From contig NZ_BDCD01000016.1 in NCBI RefSeq assembly GCF_001613325.1, positions 335,958 to 399,957 on the forward strand: DNA of 64,000 nt, written 5' to 3'. This DNA comes from Nocardia yamanashiensis NBRC 100130 (lineage in GTDB: Bacteria > Actinomycetota > Actinomycetes > Mycobacteriales > Mycobacteriaceae). Below the pieces are notes generated by a model, which was not told the origin of the DNA, did no database searches, and was given only the letters and a program-made list of their open reading frames with translations. Numbering within the stretch: position 1 is the first letter of the stretch; every line of letters begins with the position of its first letter. Below, piece by piece: positions 1 to 8,665 of the stretch. Both the position numbers and the translations under genes were made by a program.

Positions 1-701
1 GCGGGATCGGCGCGGCCTGTGCGCGGGAGCTGGCCGCGTGCGGGGCGACCGTCACCGTGGCCGATATCGACGGGCTCGGCGCCAAGCAGGTCGCGGCCGA
101 GATCGGCGGTAGCGCTTGGGAAGTGGATCTGCTGGACGTGACCGCGCTGGAGGAGCTGCGGCTGGACGCCGACATCCTGGTCAACAATGCCGGGGTGCAG
201 ACGGTCAGCCCGATCACCGACTTCCCGCCGCAGCGCTTCCGCGAAATGCTGGCGCTCATGGTGGAGGCCCCGTTCCTGCTCACCCGCGCCGCCCTGCCGC
301 ACATGTACGCGCGGGGGTTCGGCCGGATCGTGAATGTGTCCTCGGTGCACGGACTGCGGGCCTCGGCCTTCAAATCCGCGTACGTCACCGCCAAACACGC
401 CCTGGAAGGACTGTCGAAGGTGACCGCGCTCGAAGGCGGCCCGCACGGGGTGACCAGCAACTGCGTCAATCCCGGCTACGTGCGAACCCCGCTGGTGGAC
501 AAGCAGATCGCCGATCAGGCCAAGGCGCACGGCATCCCGGAGCAGGAAGTGGTGGAACGGATCATGCTGACCGAGAACGCCGTCAAGCACCTGGTTGAAC
601 CGGAGGAAGTGGCCTCCCTGGTGGCGTGGCTGTCCACCGACCAGGCACGGATGGTCACCGGCGCGTCCTACACCATGGACGGCGGGTGGAGCGCGCGATG
701 A
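1..701 (+). CDS. bdhA: 3-hydroxybutyrate dehydrogenase, SDR family (5' end outside window)
   Basis: Likely oxidises D-3-hydroxybutyrate to acetoacetate with NAD+ in the cytoplasm. The reading frame is open from base 3, where it encodes the end of the nucleotide-binding glycine motif (GIGAACARE), so the start lies upstream of the window. The classical SDR signatures follow: VNNAG, the catalytic Ser in VNVSSVHG, the YVTAK Tyr/Lys pair, and a C-terminal TMDGGW. The stretch CVNPGYVRTPLVDKQI is typical of bacterial 3-hydroxybutyrate dehydrogenases. The stop overlaps the ATG of the acetoacetyl-CoA synthetase (ATGA), which converts the product of this enzyme; that neighbour strengthens the assignment. 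Another SDR substrate is possible. Confidence 0.8.
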   Translation, partial: GIGAACARELAACGATVTVADIDGLGAKQVAAEIGGSAWEVDLLDVTALEELRLDADILVNNAGVQTVSPITDFPPQRFREMLALMVEAPFLLTRAALPHMYARGFGRIVNVSSVHGLRASAFKSAYVTAKHALEGLSKVTALEGGPHGVTSNCVNPGYVRTPLVDKQIADQAKAHGIPEQEVVERIMLTENAVKHLVEPEEVASLVAWLSTDQARMVTGASYTMDGGWSAR

Positions 702-2689
702 ACCGCACCGAGAACGCGACCGCGGCGAATGGGAACGTGCCGCAATGGGTTCCGAGCAAGGCCGATATGGACGAGGCGCGCATCACCGACTTCGCCCGCT
801 TCGTGGAGCGGCGATACGGGGTGCGGACCGATGACTATCGGGCGCTGTGGCAGTGGTCGGTCGGCGATATCGCCGCTTTCTGGCGGGCGGTGTGGGAGTA
901 CTTCGAGCTCGGGGAGATTCCCGGTGCGGTACTCGCCGAGGCCGCCATGCCCGGGGCGCGGTGGTTTCCCGGCGTTCGGCTCAACTATGTCGAGCAGGTG
1001 TTGCGGCAGGCGCGTACCGACCGGCCGGCCATTGTCGGATTGGGTGAGGACACGCCACCGCGTGAGCTGTCGTGGGATGACATGCTCTCCCGCACTGCTG
1101 TTCTCGCGCAGTCGTTGCGTGAGCTCGGGGTGCGGCCGGGGGACCGGGTCGCCGGGTACCTGCCCAATATTCCGGAGGCGGTCATCGCGTTTCTGGCCAC
1201 CGCTAGCCTGGGGGCGACCTGGAGTGCGTGCGGGCAGGACTACACGGCCAAGGCGGCGCTGGACCGGCTCGGGCAGTTGGAGCCGACCGTGCTGGTTACC
1301 GCCGACGGTTACCGCTATGGCGGCAAGGCGCACGACAAGCGCGCGGAGATCGCCGAACTGCGGGCCGGGCTGCCGAGTCTGCGTGCGACGGTGGCGATCT
1401 CGCGGCTCGGGCTCACCGTGCCCGCCGCGCTGAGCTGGGAGGACGCCACCGAGGATCCGGGGCACAGCGGCGGGTTGCCGGCCGTCGAACCAGTGGCATT
1501 CGATCACCCGCTGTGGGTGCTGTACTCCTCCGGTACTACCGGCAAGCCCAAGGGCATCGTGCACGGTCACGGCGGGGTGCTGCTGGAACATCTCAAAGCC
1601 CTTGCTCTGCAATCGGATATCGGATCCGACGACACGTTCTTCTGGTACACCAGCCCCAGCTGGATGATGTGGAACTACCAGGTGGCCGGGCTGCTCGTGG
1701 GCGCGACCATCGTCTGCTACGACGGCAGCCCCTCCTATTCCTGCCCGGACGCCTTGTGGGGGTTGGCCGCTCGTACCCGCGCCACCGTGCTGGGCACCAG
1801 TCCCGGCTATGTGCTGTCGTGCGAGAAAGCCGGTGTCATCCCGGCGCTCGCACACGACCTGAGCGCGCTGCGGCTGGTCGGCATCACCGGATCCGCGCTC
1901 CCGCCGGCCTCGTCGCTGTGGCTGCGCGACGCCGTGGGCGAACACATTCCGGTGTCCTCGATCAGCGGCGGCACCGATGTGGTGTCGGCCTTCGCCGGTG
2001 GCGTGCGCACGGTCCCGGTCCGGCCCGGCGAACTGTCGGCCCCGTATCTCGGGGTCGCGCTGGAGGCGTGGAACGAGGCCGGCGTCCCGGTGTACGGCGA
2101 GGTCGGCGAACTGGTGGTCACCGCGCCCATGCCGTCCATGCCCATCGGCTTCTGGAACGACGCCGACGGCTCTCGCTACCGCGACGCCTATTTCGACGCC
2201 TTCCCGGGGGTGTGGCGGCACGGCGACTGGATCACCGGCACCGCGCACGGCGGCGTCATCGTGCACGGCCGCTCGGATTCCACCCTGAACCGCAATGGAA
2301 TTCGCATGGGCAGCGCCGATATCTACCAGGCCGTCGAAGCATTGCCCGAGGTGGCCGAAGCGCTGGTGCTCGGTATCGAGGAGCCGCACGGCGGGTACTG
2401 GATGCCGTTGTTCATCGTCCCCGCGCCGGGCCACGAGCTGACCCCGATCCTGGAACAGCGCATCGCCGCCGTCATCCGCATCGAGCTCTCGCCCCGGCAC
2501 GTCCCCGACGAAATCCGTTGCGCCCCGGGCATTCCCCACACCCGCACCGGCAAGAAGCTCGAAGTCCCGCTCAAACGCCTGCTCCAGGGCGCGGATCCGG
2601 CGCAGGTCGTGGACCCCTCCGCCGTCGACGCTCCGGAGTTGTTGTCCTGGTTCGCCGCCCAGCGCCCGGCTACGACAGCCCGGCGATGA
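698..2689 (+). CDS. aacS: Acetoacetyl-CoA synthetase (acetoacetate-CoA ligase)
   Basis: A 663-residue ANL-superfamily adenylating enzyme, expected to activate acetoacetate to acetoacetyl-CoA with ATP. The usual length of the family is about 650. The P-loop YSSGTTGKPKG lies at residues 276-286, the SISGGTD motif is further on, the hinge/adenylate region is GRSDSTLNRNG, and the C-terminal catalytic lysine is in HTRTGKK. The N-terminal ACS-type extension (SVGDIAAFW) is present. The ATG at 698 overlaps the stop of the upstream dehydrogenase, so the two are translationally coupled and form a two-step route from 3-hydroxybutyrate to acetoacetyl-CoA. Its 3' end overlaps the convergent TetR gene by 20 bases. 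Confidence 0.9.
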   Translation: MNRTENATAANGNVPQWVPSKADMDEARITDFARFVERRYGVRTDDYRALWQWSVGDIAAFWRAVWEYFELGEIPGAVLAEAAMPGARWFPGVRLNYVEQVLRQARTDRPAIVGLGEDTPPRELSWDDMLSRTAVLAQSLRELGVRPGDRVAGYLPNIPEAVIAFLATASLGATWSACGQDYTAKAALDRLGQLEPTVLVTADGYRYGGKAHDKRAEIAELRAGLPSLRATVAISRLGLTVPAALSWEDATEDPGHSGGLPAVEPVAFDHPLWVLYSSGTTGKPKGIVHGHGGVLLEHLKALALQSDIGSDDTFFWYTSPSWMMWNYQVAGLLVGATIVCYDGSPSYSCPDALWGLAARTRATVLGTSPGYVLSCEKAGVIPALAHDLSALRLVGITGSALPPASSLWLRDAVGEHIPVSSISGGTDVVSAFAGGVRTVPVRPGELSAPYLGVALEAWNEAGVPVYGEVGELVVTAPMPSMPIGFWNDADGSRYRDAYFDAFPGVWRHGDWITGTAHGGVIVHGRSDSTLNRNGIRMGSADIYQAVEALPEVAEALVLGIEEPHGGYWMPLFIVPAPGHELTPILEQRIAAVIRIELSPRHVPDEIRCAPGIPHTRTGKKLEVPLKRLLQGADPAQVVDPSAVDAPELLSWFAAQRPATTARR

Positions 2690-3269
2690 GCTCTTCGATG
2701 TAGGCGCGGAACAGCCCCGGCATATCCACCCGCTCCGGATCCAGCAGCCATTGCAGCTGCAGGCCGTCCATCATGGCGGAGATCTGCCGGGCCACCGCGA
2801 CGGTATCCACCTCGGCGCGAATCGTCCCGTCCGCCTGGCCGTCCGCCAGCGCCTGCGCCAGATACTCGCCGAATTTCCGGTACCGCCGCACCGCCCACTC
2901 GTGCGCCGGATGGTCCGCGGTGACGGCCTCGCTGGTGAGCACCGTGAACAACCGCACCAGCCCGGGCACGTGCTCGTTGTACTCCACCAGCTGCACCAGC
3001 CGCATGAGCGCGTCCTTGCCGCTCAGCGGGCGGCCCGCGGACATGCGGTCGTAGTCGAGCCGGTCGCGCTGTTCCAGCACCGCCGCCAGCAGCGCCGCCT
3101 TGCTCGGGAAGTAGTGCAGCAGGCCCGGCTGCGACAGTCCGCACCGCTCGGCGATCTCGGCGATGGAGGCCCCGCGATAGCCGTTGTCGGCGAACGCCCG
3201 CAGCGCCTCGTCGATGATCTGCTCGCGCCGGGCCTCGCCCCGGGAGCGTCGTTGCGGGTTCTCGCTCAT
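2670..3269 (-). CDS. TetR/AcrR-family transcriptional regulator
   Basis: A 199-residue repressor. The N-terminal helix-turn-helix is clear (GYRGASIAEIAERCGLSQ followed by LLHYFPSKAALL, about residues 25-65), and the C-terminal ligand-binding domain is all helical. I chose the ATG at 3269 because the open frame upstream of it is low-complexity intergenic sequence. It is divergent from the alpha/beta hydrolase - GH3 - MFS operon, and the 150-bp gap holds a 20-bp near-perfect TetR-type palindrome (3336-3355). It therefore probably represses that operon and itself in response to a sugar-derived or glycoside ligand. The ligand is unknown. Confidence 0.9.
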   Translation of the reverse strand: MSENPQRRSRGEARREQIIDEALRAFADNGYRGASIAEIAERCGLSQPGLLHYFPSKAALLAAVLEQRDRLDYDRMSAGRPLSGKDALMRLVQLVEYNEHVPGLVRLFTVLTSEAVTADHPAHEWAVRRYRKFGEYLAQALADGQADGTIRAEVDTVAVARQISAMMDGLQLQWLLDPERVDMPGLFRAYIEELIAGLS

Positions 3270-3335
3270 GACCAGGCACACTAACCAAGTGCGTTGATCA
3301 GGCAAAATCCTTCTCGAATAACGAAACGGTAACAG

Positions 3336-3355
3336 TACCGAGTGGGCACTCGGTA
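3336..3355. promoter_or_regulatory. Probable TetR operator (9-2-9 palindrome)
   Basis: The inverted repeat TACCGAGTG-GG-CACTCGGTA has two perfect 9-bp arms around 2 bp. It sits between the divergent TetR gene (start 3269) and the hydrolase/GH3/MFS operon (start 3421). Size and symmetry are those of TetR-family operators. A second perfect repeat, GCTGGCAC-ACTC-GTGCCAGC, follows at 3369-3388, close to the hydrolase start, and may be a leader hairpin or a second site. Confidence 0.65.
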
Positions 3356-3420
3356 GACTGGGTGCTCCGCTGGCACACTCGTGCCAGCCGTACAGGGACG
3401 TGCGAGGAAGGGAAGCCGGG

Positions 3421-4269
3421 ATGAGTCGGAGCAGCGAGGCGATCACGCCCATCACCCTGCGAGGGGGAGCCGGAGCGCTCGCCGCCTGGGAGATTCCGCC
3501 GGCCGCCGGAGTCGAGCCGCGCGGCACGGTGGTGCTGGTGCCGGGCTTCACCGGATCCAAGGAAGACTTCGAGTACATGCTCCCGCTGCTGGCGGCGGCC
3601 GGGTATCGCGCGGTGGCCTACGACCAGCGCGGGCAGTATCAGTCCGACGGGCCGGACGAGGTGTCCGGCTATGCCATGGCCGATTTCGTCGGCGACCTGC
3701 TCGGCGTGATCGATCAGGTGTCGCCCGCCGAACCAGTGCATCTGGTCGGGCATTCCTTCGGCGGTTACGTCTCGCGGGTCGCGGTCATCGCCGCGCCGCG
3801 CCGCTTCCGCAGCTTCACCCTGCTGGCCTCCGGGCCCTCCTCGATCGAGGACATCGATTTCCCGCCGCCGCAGCTGGTCGCGCAAATGGTGGAAGCCGGT
3901 GGGCGCGAAGCCATCTGGCAGCAGATGAACGCCGCCATGACCGCCGCGGGGACCACCTTCGCGCCCGGTCGCGCCGAGTTCCTGCACGACCGGATCCTCG
4001 CGACCAAGCAGGCGAACATCCTCGGCATTCTGAAGGTGATGGAGGAGCCACCCGTCAAGGATCCGGCCGAACTGCGCGAGACGGGCGTGCCGCTGCTGGT
4101 CGCCTACGGCGATACCAATGATCTGTGGGCCCCGGCCGTGCACGAGAAGTTCGCCGCCGCGCTGGGTGCGAGGACCGCCGTCTATCACGGTCACGGCCAT
4201 GTGCCGAATGAGGATGTGCCCGAACAGGTTACGGCCGATCTGGTCGACTTCTGGAAGGAACTGGCATGA
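3421..4269 (+). CDS. Alpha/beta-fold hydrolase
   Basis: A 282-residue cytoplasmic hydrolase of the lysophospholipase/esterase type. The oxyanion-hole region is VLVPGFTGSKEDF, the nucleophile elbow GHSFGG places Ser112, the acid is probably in YGDTNDLW, and the catalytic His is in GHGHVPNE. The ATG at 3421 is preceded by GAGGAAGGGA; a GTG at 3400 in the same frame is less likely. It is first in an operon, its stop overlapping the start of the GH3 gene (ATGA at 4266-4269). The context suggests it removes acyl groups from, or opens a lactone in, a glycoside that the next gene hydrolyses. The substrate cannot be read from the sequence. Confidence 0.85.
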   Translation: MSRSSEAITPITLRGGAGALAAWEIPPAAGVEPRGTVVLVPGFTGSKEDFEYMLPLLAAAGYRAVAYDQRGQYQSDGPDEVSGYAMADFVGDLLGVIDQVSPAEPVHLVGHSFGGYVSRVAVIAAPRRFRSFTLLASGPSSIEDIDFPPPQLVAQMVEAGGREAIWQQMNAAMTAAGTTFAPGRAEFLHDRILATKQANILGILKVMEEPPVKDPAELRETGVPLLVAYGDTNDLWAPAVHEKFAAALGARTAVYHGHGHVPNEDVPEQVTADLVDFWKELA

Positions 4270-6641
4270 GCGACCGCATCGAGGATCTGCTCGGCAAGCT
4301 TGACCTGCCCGCCAAGATCAAGCTGATCTCCGGGGCCGGGTTCTTCCGGTTCGCGGGGGAGCCGAGCATCGGGCTGGCGGAGATGCCGGTCTCGGACGGG
4401 CCGTCCGGGGTGCGCGGTGAACAGTGGGATGAGCGTGATCCGTCGGTGAGCCTGCCCTCGGGCACGGCGCTGGCCGCCACCTGGGATCGGGAGCTGCTCA
4501 CCGAGATCGGGGCGCTGATCGCGGCCGAGGCGCGCCGCAAGGACGTGTACGCGGTGCTGGGGCCGACCATCAACCTGCATCGATCGCCGTTGGGCGGCAG
4601 GCATTTCGAATGCTTCTCCGAGGATCCGGTGCTGACCGGCGAGATCGCGGATGCGTACGTGCGCTCGGTGCAGGAGCACGGGGTGAGCGCCTGCCCGAAG
4701 CATTACGTGGCCAACGATTCCGAGACCGAGCGCTTCACCGCCGACGTGATCGCCTCCGAACGGACCCTGCGCGAGCTGTATCTGTACCCGTTCGAACGGT
4801 CGGTGGCCGCCGGCGCGTGGATGGTCATGGCCGCCTACAACTCGGTCGACGGCGTCACCATGACCGAGAACACCCTGCTCGACGAGCCTCTGAAGGGCGA
4901 GTGGGGGTTTGACGGCGTGGTGGTGTCGGACTGGACCGCGGTGCGCTCCACCACCGGCGCGGCCAAGGGCAACGACATCGCCATGCCCGGACCGTGGGAG
5001 GCCTGGGGCGCGCCCCTGGAAGAGGCCGTGCGCAAGGGCGAGGTACCCGAGTCCGCCATCGACGAGAAGGTCCGGCGCATCCTGCGTTTCGCCGAACGGG
5101 TCGGCGGATTGAACGGCGAGCCCAAAGCGGTCGCGCCGTTCACCGACGCCGCCGCACAGCAACTGGTGCGCGCGGCCGCCGCCAAGGCCATGGTGCTGGT
5201 CGCCAATGACGGCACGCTGCCCCTGGACAAGCCCGCGCGGGTGGCGCTGCTCGGGTCCGCCGCCGCCGAACCGCGTTTCATGGGCGGCGGCAGCGCCACG
5301 GTCATTCCGGCGCACACCACCTCACCCCTGGAGGGGCTGTCGGCCGCGCTGCCGGTGACCTACACGCCCGGTGTGCACTTGAGCGAGAACCTGATTCCGG
5401 TGCCGCCGGCCCTGGTCACCGATCCCGAGACCGGGACGCCGGGGCTGTCGCTGCGCTACCTCGACGGTGACGAGGTGCTCGAGGCCGAACATCGCACCGC
5501 CGGCAGCCTCATGCTGTTCGGCAATCCGAATGCCATGGCCGCCAAGACCATCGAGCTGCGCGGCCGGTTGCGGGCCGACGCCGCCGGGGAATGGCGAATC
5601 GGGCTCGCGGGCGTCGGCGCGCTGAGCCTGAGCATCGACGGCGAGACCGTCCTCGAGGACACCGTCATGCCCGACGGCGGCGATCCGGTGGAGATGCTGC
5701 TGAATCCGCCGCAGCGCTTCGTCACCCGCACCCTCGCCGAGGGCGACGAGGTGGACGTGCTGATCCGCCTGACGCCCGGCGGCGGCTTCCCCGCCATGGG
5801 CATCACCTACGCCATCGGCCGCCCGCGCCGCGCCGACGACGAAGAGTTCGCCGCCGCGGTCGAATTGGCGCGCAACTCCGATGTCGCGGTGATCGTGGTC
5901 GGCACCACCGAGCAGATCGAATCCGAAGGCTTCGACCGCACCGACCTCGCCCTGCCCGGCCGCCAGAACGAACTGGTCGCGGCGGTGGCGGCGGTCAACC
6001 CGCGCACCATCGTGGTGGTGAATTCCGGTTCGCCCGTGGAGATGCCGTGGCGCGACGACGTGGCCGCGGTGCTGCTGGCCTGGTTCCCGGGACAGGAATT
6101 CGGCGCGGCGCTGGCCGATGTGCTCACCGGCGCGGCCGAACCCGGCGGCCGGTTGCCCACCACCTGGCCCAAGACCATGGCCGATGTGCCGGTGCTCAAC
6201 ACCAAGCCGAACCCGGACAACAGCCTGCCCTACGACGAGGGCATTCACATCGGATACCGGGCATGGCTGAAATCCGGTGTGGCCCCGGCCTATCCGTTCG
6301 GGCACGGCCTCGGCTACACCAGCTGGGAGCTGTCCGGGCTCACGGTATCGGGGCGCACCGCGACCGTCACGGTGCGCAATACCGGCGACCGTGCCGGGCG
6401 TCAGGTGGTGCAGGCGTACCTGTCCCGCGAGCACAGCGCCGTCGATCGCCCGGTGCGCTGGCTGGCCGGGTTCGCGCTGGTCGAGGCCGGAGCGGGTGAA
6501 ACCGTCACCGCCACCATCGAATTGCCGCGGCGCGCGTTCGAGCACTGGACCGATGCCGGCTGGGCCGTCGAGCCCGGCGGCTTCACACTCCATATCGGCA
6601 CCTCCGTCATGGAGCTACCGCTCACCGCCGACATCGGCTGA
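4266..6641 (+). CDS. Glycoside hydrolase family 3 beta-glucosidase with PA14 insert
   Basis: A 791-residue enzyme with no signal peptide, so it acts in the cytoplasm. The N-terminal TIM barrel carries KHYVANDSE, and the nucleophile Asp222 lies in VVVSDW. The second alpha/beta domain includes VGTTEQIESEGFDR. A PA14-like insertion (about residues 400-520, with GRLRADAAGEWRIGL and SIDGETVLED) and a C-terminal fibronectin-III-like domain (VRNTGDRAGRQVVQAYLS) complete the usual architecture of beta-glucosidases of this subgroup. It is coupled to the hydrolase upstream and followed by an MFS transporter, which fits import and hydrolysis of a beta-glucoside. The exact sugar is inferred. Confidence 0.93.
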   Translation: MSDRIEDLLGKLDLPAKIKLISGAGFFRFAGEPSIGLAEMPVSDGPSGVRGEQWDERDPSVSLPSGTALAATWDRELLTEIGALIAAEARRKDVYAVLGPTINLHRSPLGGRHFECFSEDPVLTGEIADAYVRSVQEHGVSACPKHYVANDSETERFTADVIASERTLRELYLYPFERSVAAGAWMVMAAYNSVDGVTMTENTLLDEPLKGEWGFDGVVVSDWTAVRSTTGAAKGNDIAMPGPWEAWGAPLEEAVRKGEVPESAIDEKVRRILRFAERVGGLNGEPKAVAPFTDAAAQQLVRAAAAKAMVLVANDGTLPLDKPARVALLGSAAAEPRFMGGGSATVIPAHTTSPLEGLSAALPVTYTPGVHLSENLIPVPPALVTDPETGTPGLSLRYLDGDEVLEAEHRTAGSLMLFGNPNAMAAKTIELRGRLRADAAGEWRIGLAGVGALSLSIDGETVLEDTVMPDGGDPVEMLLNPPQRFVTRTLAEGDEVDVLIRLTPGGGFPAMGITYAIGRPRRADDEEFAAAVELARNSDVAVIVVGTTEQIESEGFDRTDLALPGRQNELVAAVAAVNPRTIVVVNSGSPVEMPWRDDVAAVLLAWFPGQEFGAALADVLTGAAEPGGRLPTTWPKTMADVPVLNTKPNPDNSLPYDEGIHIGYRAWLKSGVAPAYPFGHGLGYTSWELSGLTVSGRTATVTVRNTGDRAGRQVVQAYLSREHSAVDRPVRWLAGFALVEAGAGETVTATIELPRRAFEHWTDAGWAVEPGGFTLHIGTSVMELPLTADIG

Positions 6642-6645
6642 GCCG

Positions 6646-6678
6646 CGGCCGGTCCCGTGCCGCGTGCGGGACCGGCCG
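6646..6678 (+). terminator. Strong hairpin after the GH3 gene
   Basis: The repeat CGGCCGGTCCCG / CGGGACCGGCCG forms a perfect 12-bp stem (6646-6657 with 6667-6678) around a 9-nt loop, four bases after the GH3 stop. There is no U-tract, as is common in actinobacteria. It may terminate, or partly attenuate, transcription into the MFS gene. Confidence 0.6.
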
Positions 6679-6765
6679 TTCGGAGCGGGCCGCGCGTGCG
6701 GCCCGCCATCCGGCCTGCCCGCGGCCGGAGTTCACGCTTCCGCTTCTCTCCGCTTGGGATTCACC

Positions 6766-8001
6766 GTGGCTGATTTCGATGCCGACGCCGTCGTCGGCGC
6801 ACCACCCGTGGCCGCGCCGAACCGCGGGCAGCTGCCCCTGCTGTTCCTGGGCAACGCGGCCATGTACGCGGTGTACGTGGGCGTCGGATCGGTATTGCTG
6901 CCCTTGCAGATCGAGCACATCGATCCGGCCCACAAGGTGGCGAACCTGGGCTTGGTGGCCGGTGTGGCGGCCATCTTCGCGACCGTGTTCAATCCGGTCG
7001 CGGGCGCGCTGTCGGATCGCTCCGGGCGGCGCAATCCGTGGATCCTGGGCGGCGGACTGGCGGCGATCCTCGCCCTGGGACTGCTCGGCAGCGTGAATAC
7101 CGTGCTGCTGGTGGCCATTTGCTGGTGCCTCGGGCAGGCCGTCATGAACATCTACCAAGCCGCGATCACCTCGGTGGTGCCGGACCGGGTGCCGTTGGAC
7201 CGGCGCGGAACGGCCTCGGCGGCAGTGGGTTTGGGCCTGCCGGTGGGATCGATCATCGGCGTGCTGCTGGCGTCCGGCTTCTCCGACCATTACCGCACCG
7301 GATATCTCGCGCTCGGTGCGCTGGTCGCGCTGGCCGCGGTGGTGTTCACCACGCGTGCCAAGGAGCAGCGGCTGCCGCCGAAACAGGCTGCGCCACTGCG
7401 GGATCAGGTCGTCACTTTCCTGGGTGTACTGCGCGAGCACGACTTCCGCTGGGCGTTCATCGGCCGCGCGCTCATCGTGCTCGGCTACTTCGCCGTCAGC
7501 GGCTACCAGCTCTACATCCTGCAAGACCATATCCGGCTGCCCGGGAGCCTGGAACCCGCTGACGCCGTGGCGATCCTGACCCCCATCGCCGCCGTCGGCA
7601 TGGCGATCTCCACCGTGATCGGCGGCGTCCTGTCCGACCGCCTGAACCGCCGCAAACTGTTCGTCGGCATCTCCGCCGGGCTCGCCGCCGGTGCCCAGCT
7701 CATCCCCGCCCTCAGCCCCACCTGGCCCGGCATGCTGGTCTTCGCGACCGTGAACGGTTTCGCCTTCGGCTGTTTCATGGCCGTGGACACCGCCCTGGTC
7801 ACCATGGTGCTGCCCAAGGCCGAGGACGCCGCCCGCGATATGGGCGTGCTGAACATCGCCAATGCCGGACCGCAGATCCTCGGCCCGTTCGTGGCCTCGG
7901 CGGTGGTCGGTCTCGGCGGCTACACCCCGCTGTTCCTGTTCGGCGGCCTGCTCTCGGTGCTCGGCGCGCTCGCGGTCGCCCCCATCCGCTCGGTGCGCTG
8001 A
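6766..8001 (+). CDS. MFS transporter (probable sugar or glycoside uptake)
   Basis: A 411-residue protein with about 12 predicted membrane segments. The MFS signature between helices 2 and 3 is present (GALSDRSGRRNPW), and a second copy lies between helices 8 and 9 (GVLSDRLNRRKLF), as expected of the duplicated fold. The GTG at 6766 is used because the frame upstream is non-coding GC-rich sequence. It follows the GH3 beta-glucosidase by 124 bp, with a hairpin between, and its 3' end is one base from the convergent FHA gene. The context suggests import of the glycoside handled by the two genes upstream; export cannot be excluded. Confidence 0.85.
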   Translation: MADFDADAVVGAPPVAAPNRGQLPLLFLGNAAMYAVYVGVGSVLLPLQIEHIDPAHKVANLGLVAGVAAIFATVFNPVAGALSDRSGRRNPWILGGGLAAILALGLLGSVNTVLLVAICWCLGQAVMNIYQAAITSVVPDRVPLDRRGTASAAVGLGLPVGSIIGVLLASGFSDHYRTGYLALGALVALAAVVFTTRAKEQRLPPKQAAPLRDQVVTFLGVLREHDFRWAFIGRALIVLGYFAVSGYQLYILQDHIRLPGSLEPADAVAILTPIAAVGMAISTVIGGVLSDRLNRRKLFVGISAGLAAGAQLIPALSPTWPGMLVFATVNGFAFGCFMAVDTALVTMVLPKAEDAARDMGVLNIANAGPQILGPFVASAVVGLGGYTPLFLFGGLLSVLGALAVAPIRSVR

Positions 8002-8002
8002 G

Positions 8003-8665
8003 TCAGAACCGTTCGGCGGTCAGCGTGATGGTGGTCCAGCCGCCGACGTGAATCCGGTCGCCGGATTGCAACGGCAGCGGCCGGCGCGGCGGGATGGGCG
8101 TGGAACTCTCGTTGACGCAGGTGCCGTTGGTCGAACCCAGATCCGTCACCGCGATGCTGTCGCCGTCGACGTGCAGGATGGCGTGCGAGCGCGAGACCGC
8201 CACATCCGCCGGGGCGATGGACAGGTCGATGTGCGGGTGCACGCCCTGCGATTCGCTGCGCTTGCCGATCAGAATGTCGGTGTCGTGCAGGGGAATCCGG
8301 CGCTCCGGGTAGTAGACGGGGAAGTCGACGCGATCCAGGTCCGGGCCCTTGAGCGCGATCATGCGCTGATAGTGCGCCTGATCCGCGGTCACCGTGGCCA
8401 CCCACAGCACCGTGCCCGCGGCGATGCCGTGGTCACCGGTCACCTCCGCCACGGATTCCGGTGGGGGAGCGGCAATCCGGGGCGCGGTGCCCAGCGCGGA
8501 ATCGTAACCGCAGTACTCGCAGAACCGGCCCTCCAGGGGCGACCGGCACTGCGGGCACGGCGGCGCGAGCGGGGCGGCGGGCGGCGCGGCCGCGCCCATC
8601 GGCGATCCGCACACATCGCAGTAGTCGGTCGCCGTGGACGGGTGGCCTTCGGGGCAGGCGGGCAT
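8003..8665 (-). CDS. Zinc-ribbon and FHA-domain protein
   Basis: A 220-residue cytoplasmic phosphothreonine reader. The N-terminus holds two short paired-cysteine modules (CPEG...YCDVCG and CPQCRSPLEGRFCEYCG), then a Pro/Ala linker. The C-terminal FHA domain (about residues 130-218) has IGKRSES, SRSHAILH and GSTNGTCVN, the phosphopeptide-contact loops. The first loop has GK where GR is usual. It lacks the N-terminal ETTS phosphorylation motif of mycobacterial GarA, so it is not a simple GarA orthologue. It is the last gene of the kinase operon; its ATG shares one base with the stop of the VWA gene (TGATG). It probably reads marks made by the PknG-like kinase. Confidence 0.88.
   Translation of the reverse strand: MPACPEGHPSTATDYCDVCGSPMGAAAPPAAPLAPPCPQCRSPLEGRFCEYCGYDSALGTAPRIAAPPPESVAEVTGDHGIAAGTVLWVATVTADQAHYQRMIALKGPDLDRVDFPVYYPERRIPLHDTDILIGKRSESQGVHPHIDLSIAPADVAVSRSHAILHVDGDSIAVTDLGSTNGTCVNESSTPIPPRRPLPLQSGDRIHVGGWTTITLTAERF

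Noticed and set aside
668..2539. A 623-codon open frame on the minus strand.
   Set aside because: It is antisense to the clearly recognised acetoacetyl-CoA synthetase, and its product has no domain.
6277..6765. Extension of the MFS transporter frame upstream.
   Set aside because: The frame overlaps the GH3 gene in another phase and contains the hairpin. The conserved MFS sequence begins after 6766.
8003..8665. FHA protein as an orthologue of GarA.
   Set aside because: It has N-terminal zinc ribbons and lacks the ETTS phosphorylation motif. It is better described as a separate FHA reader.
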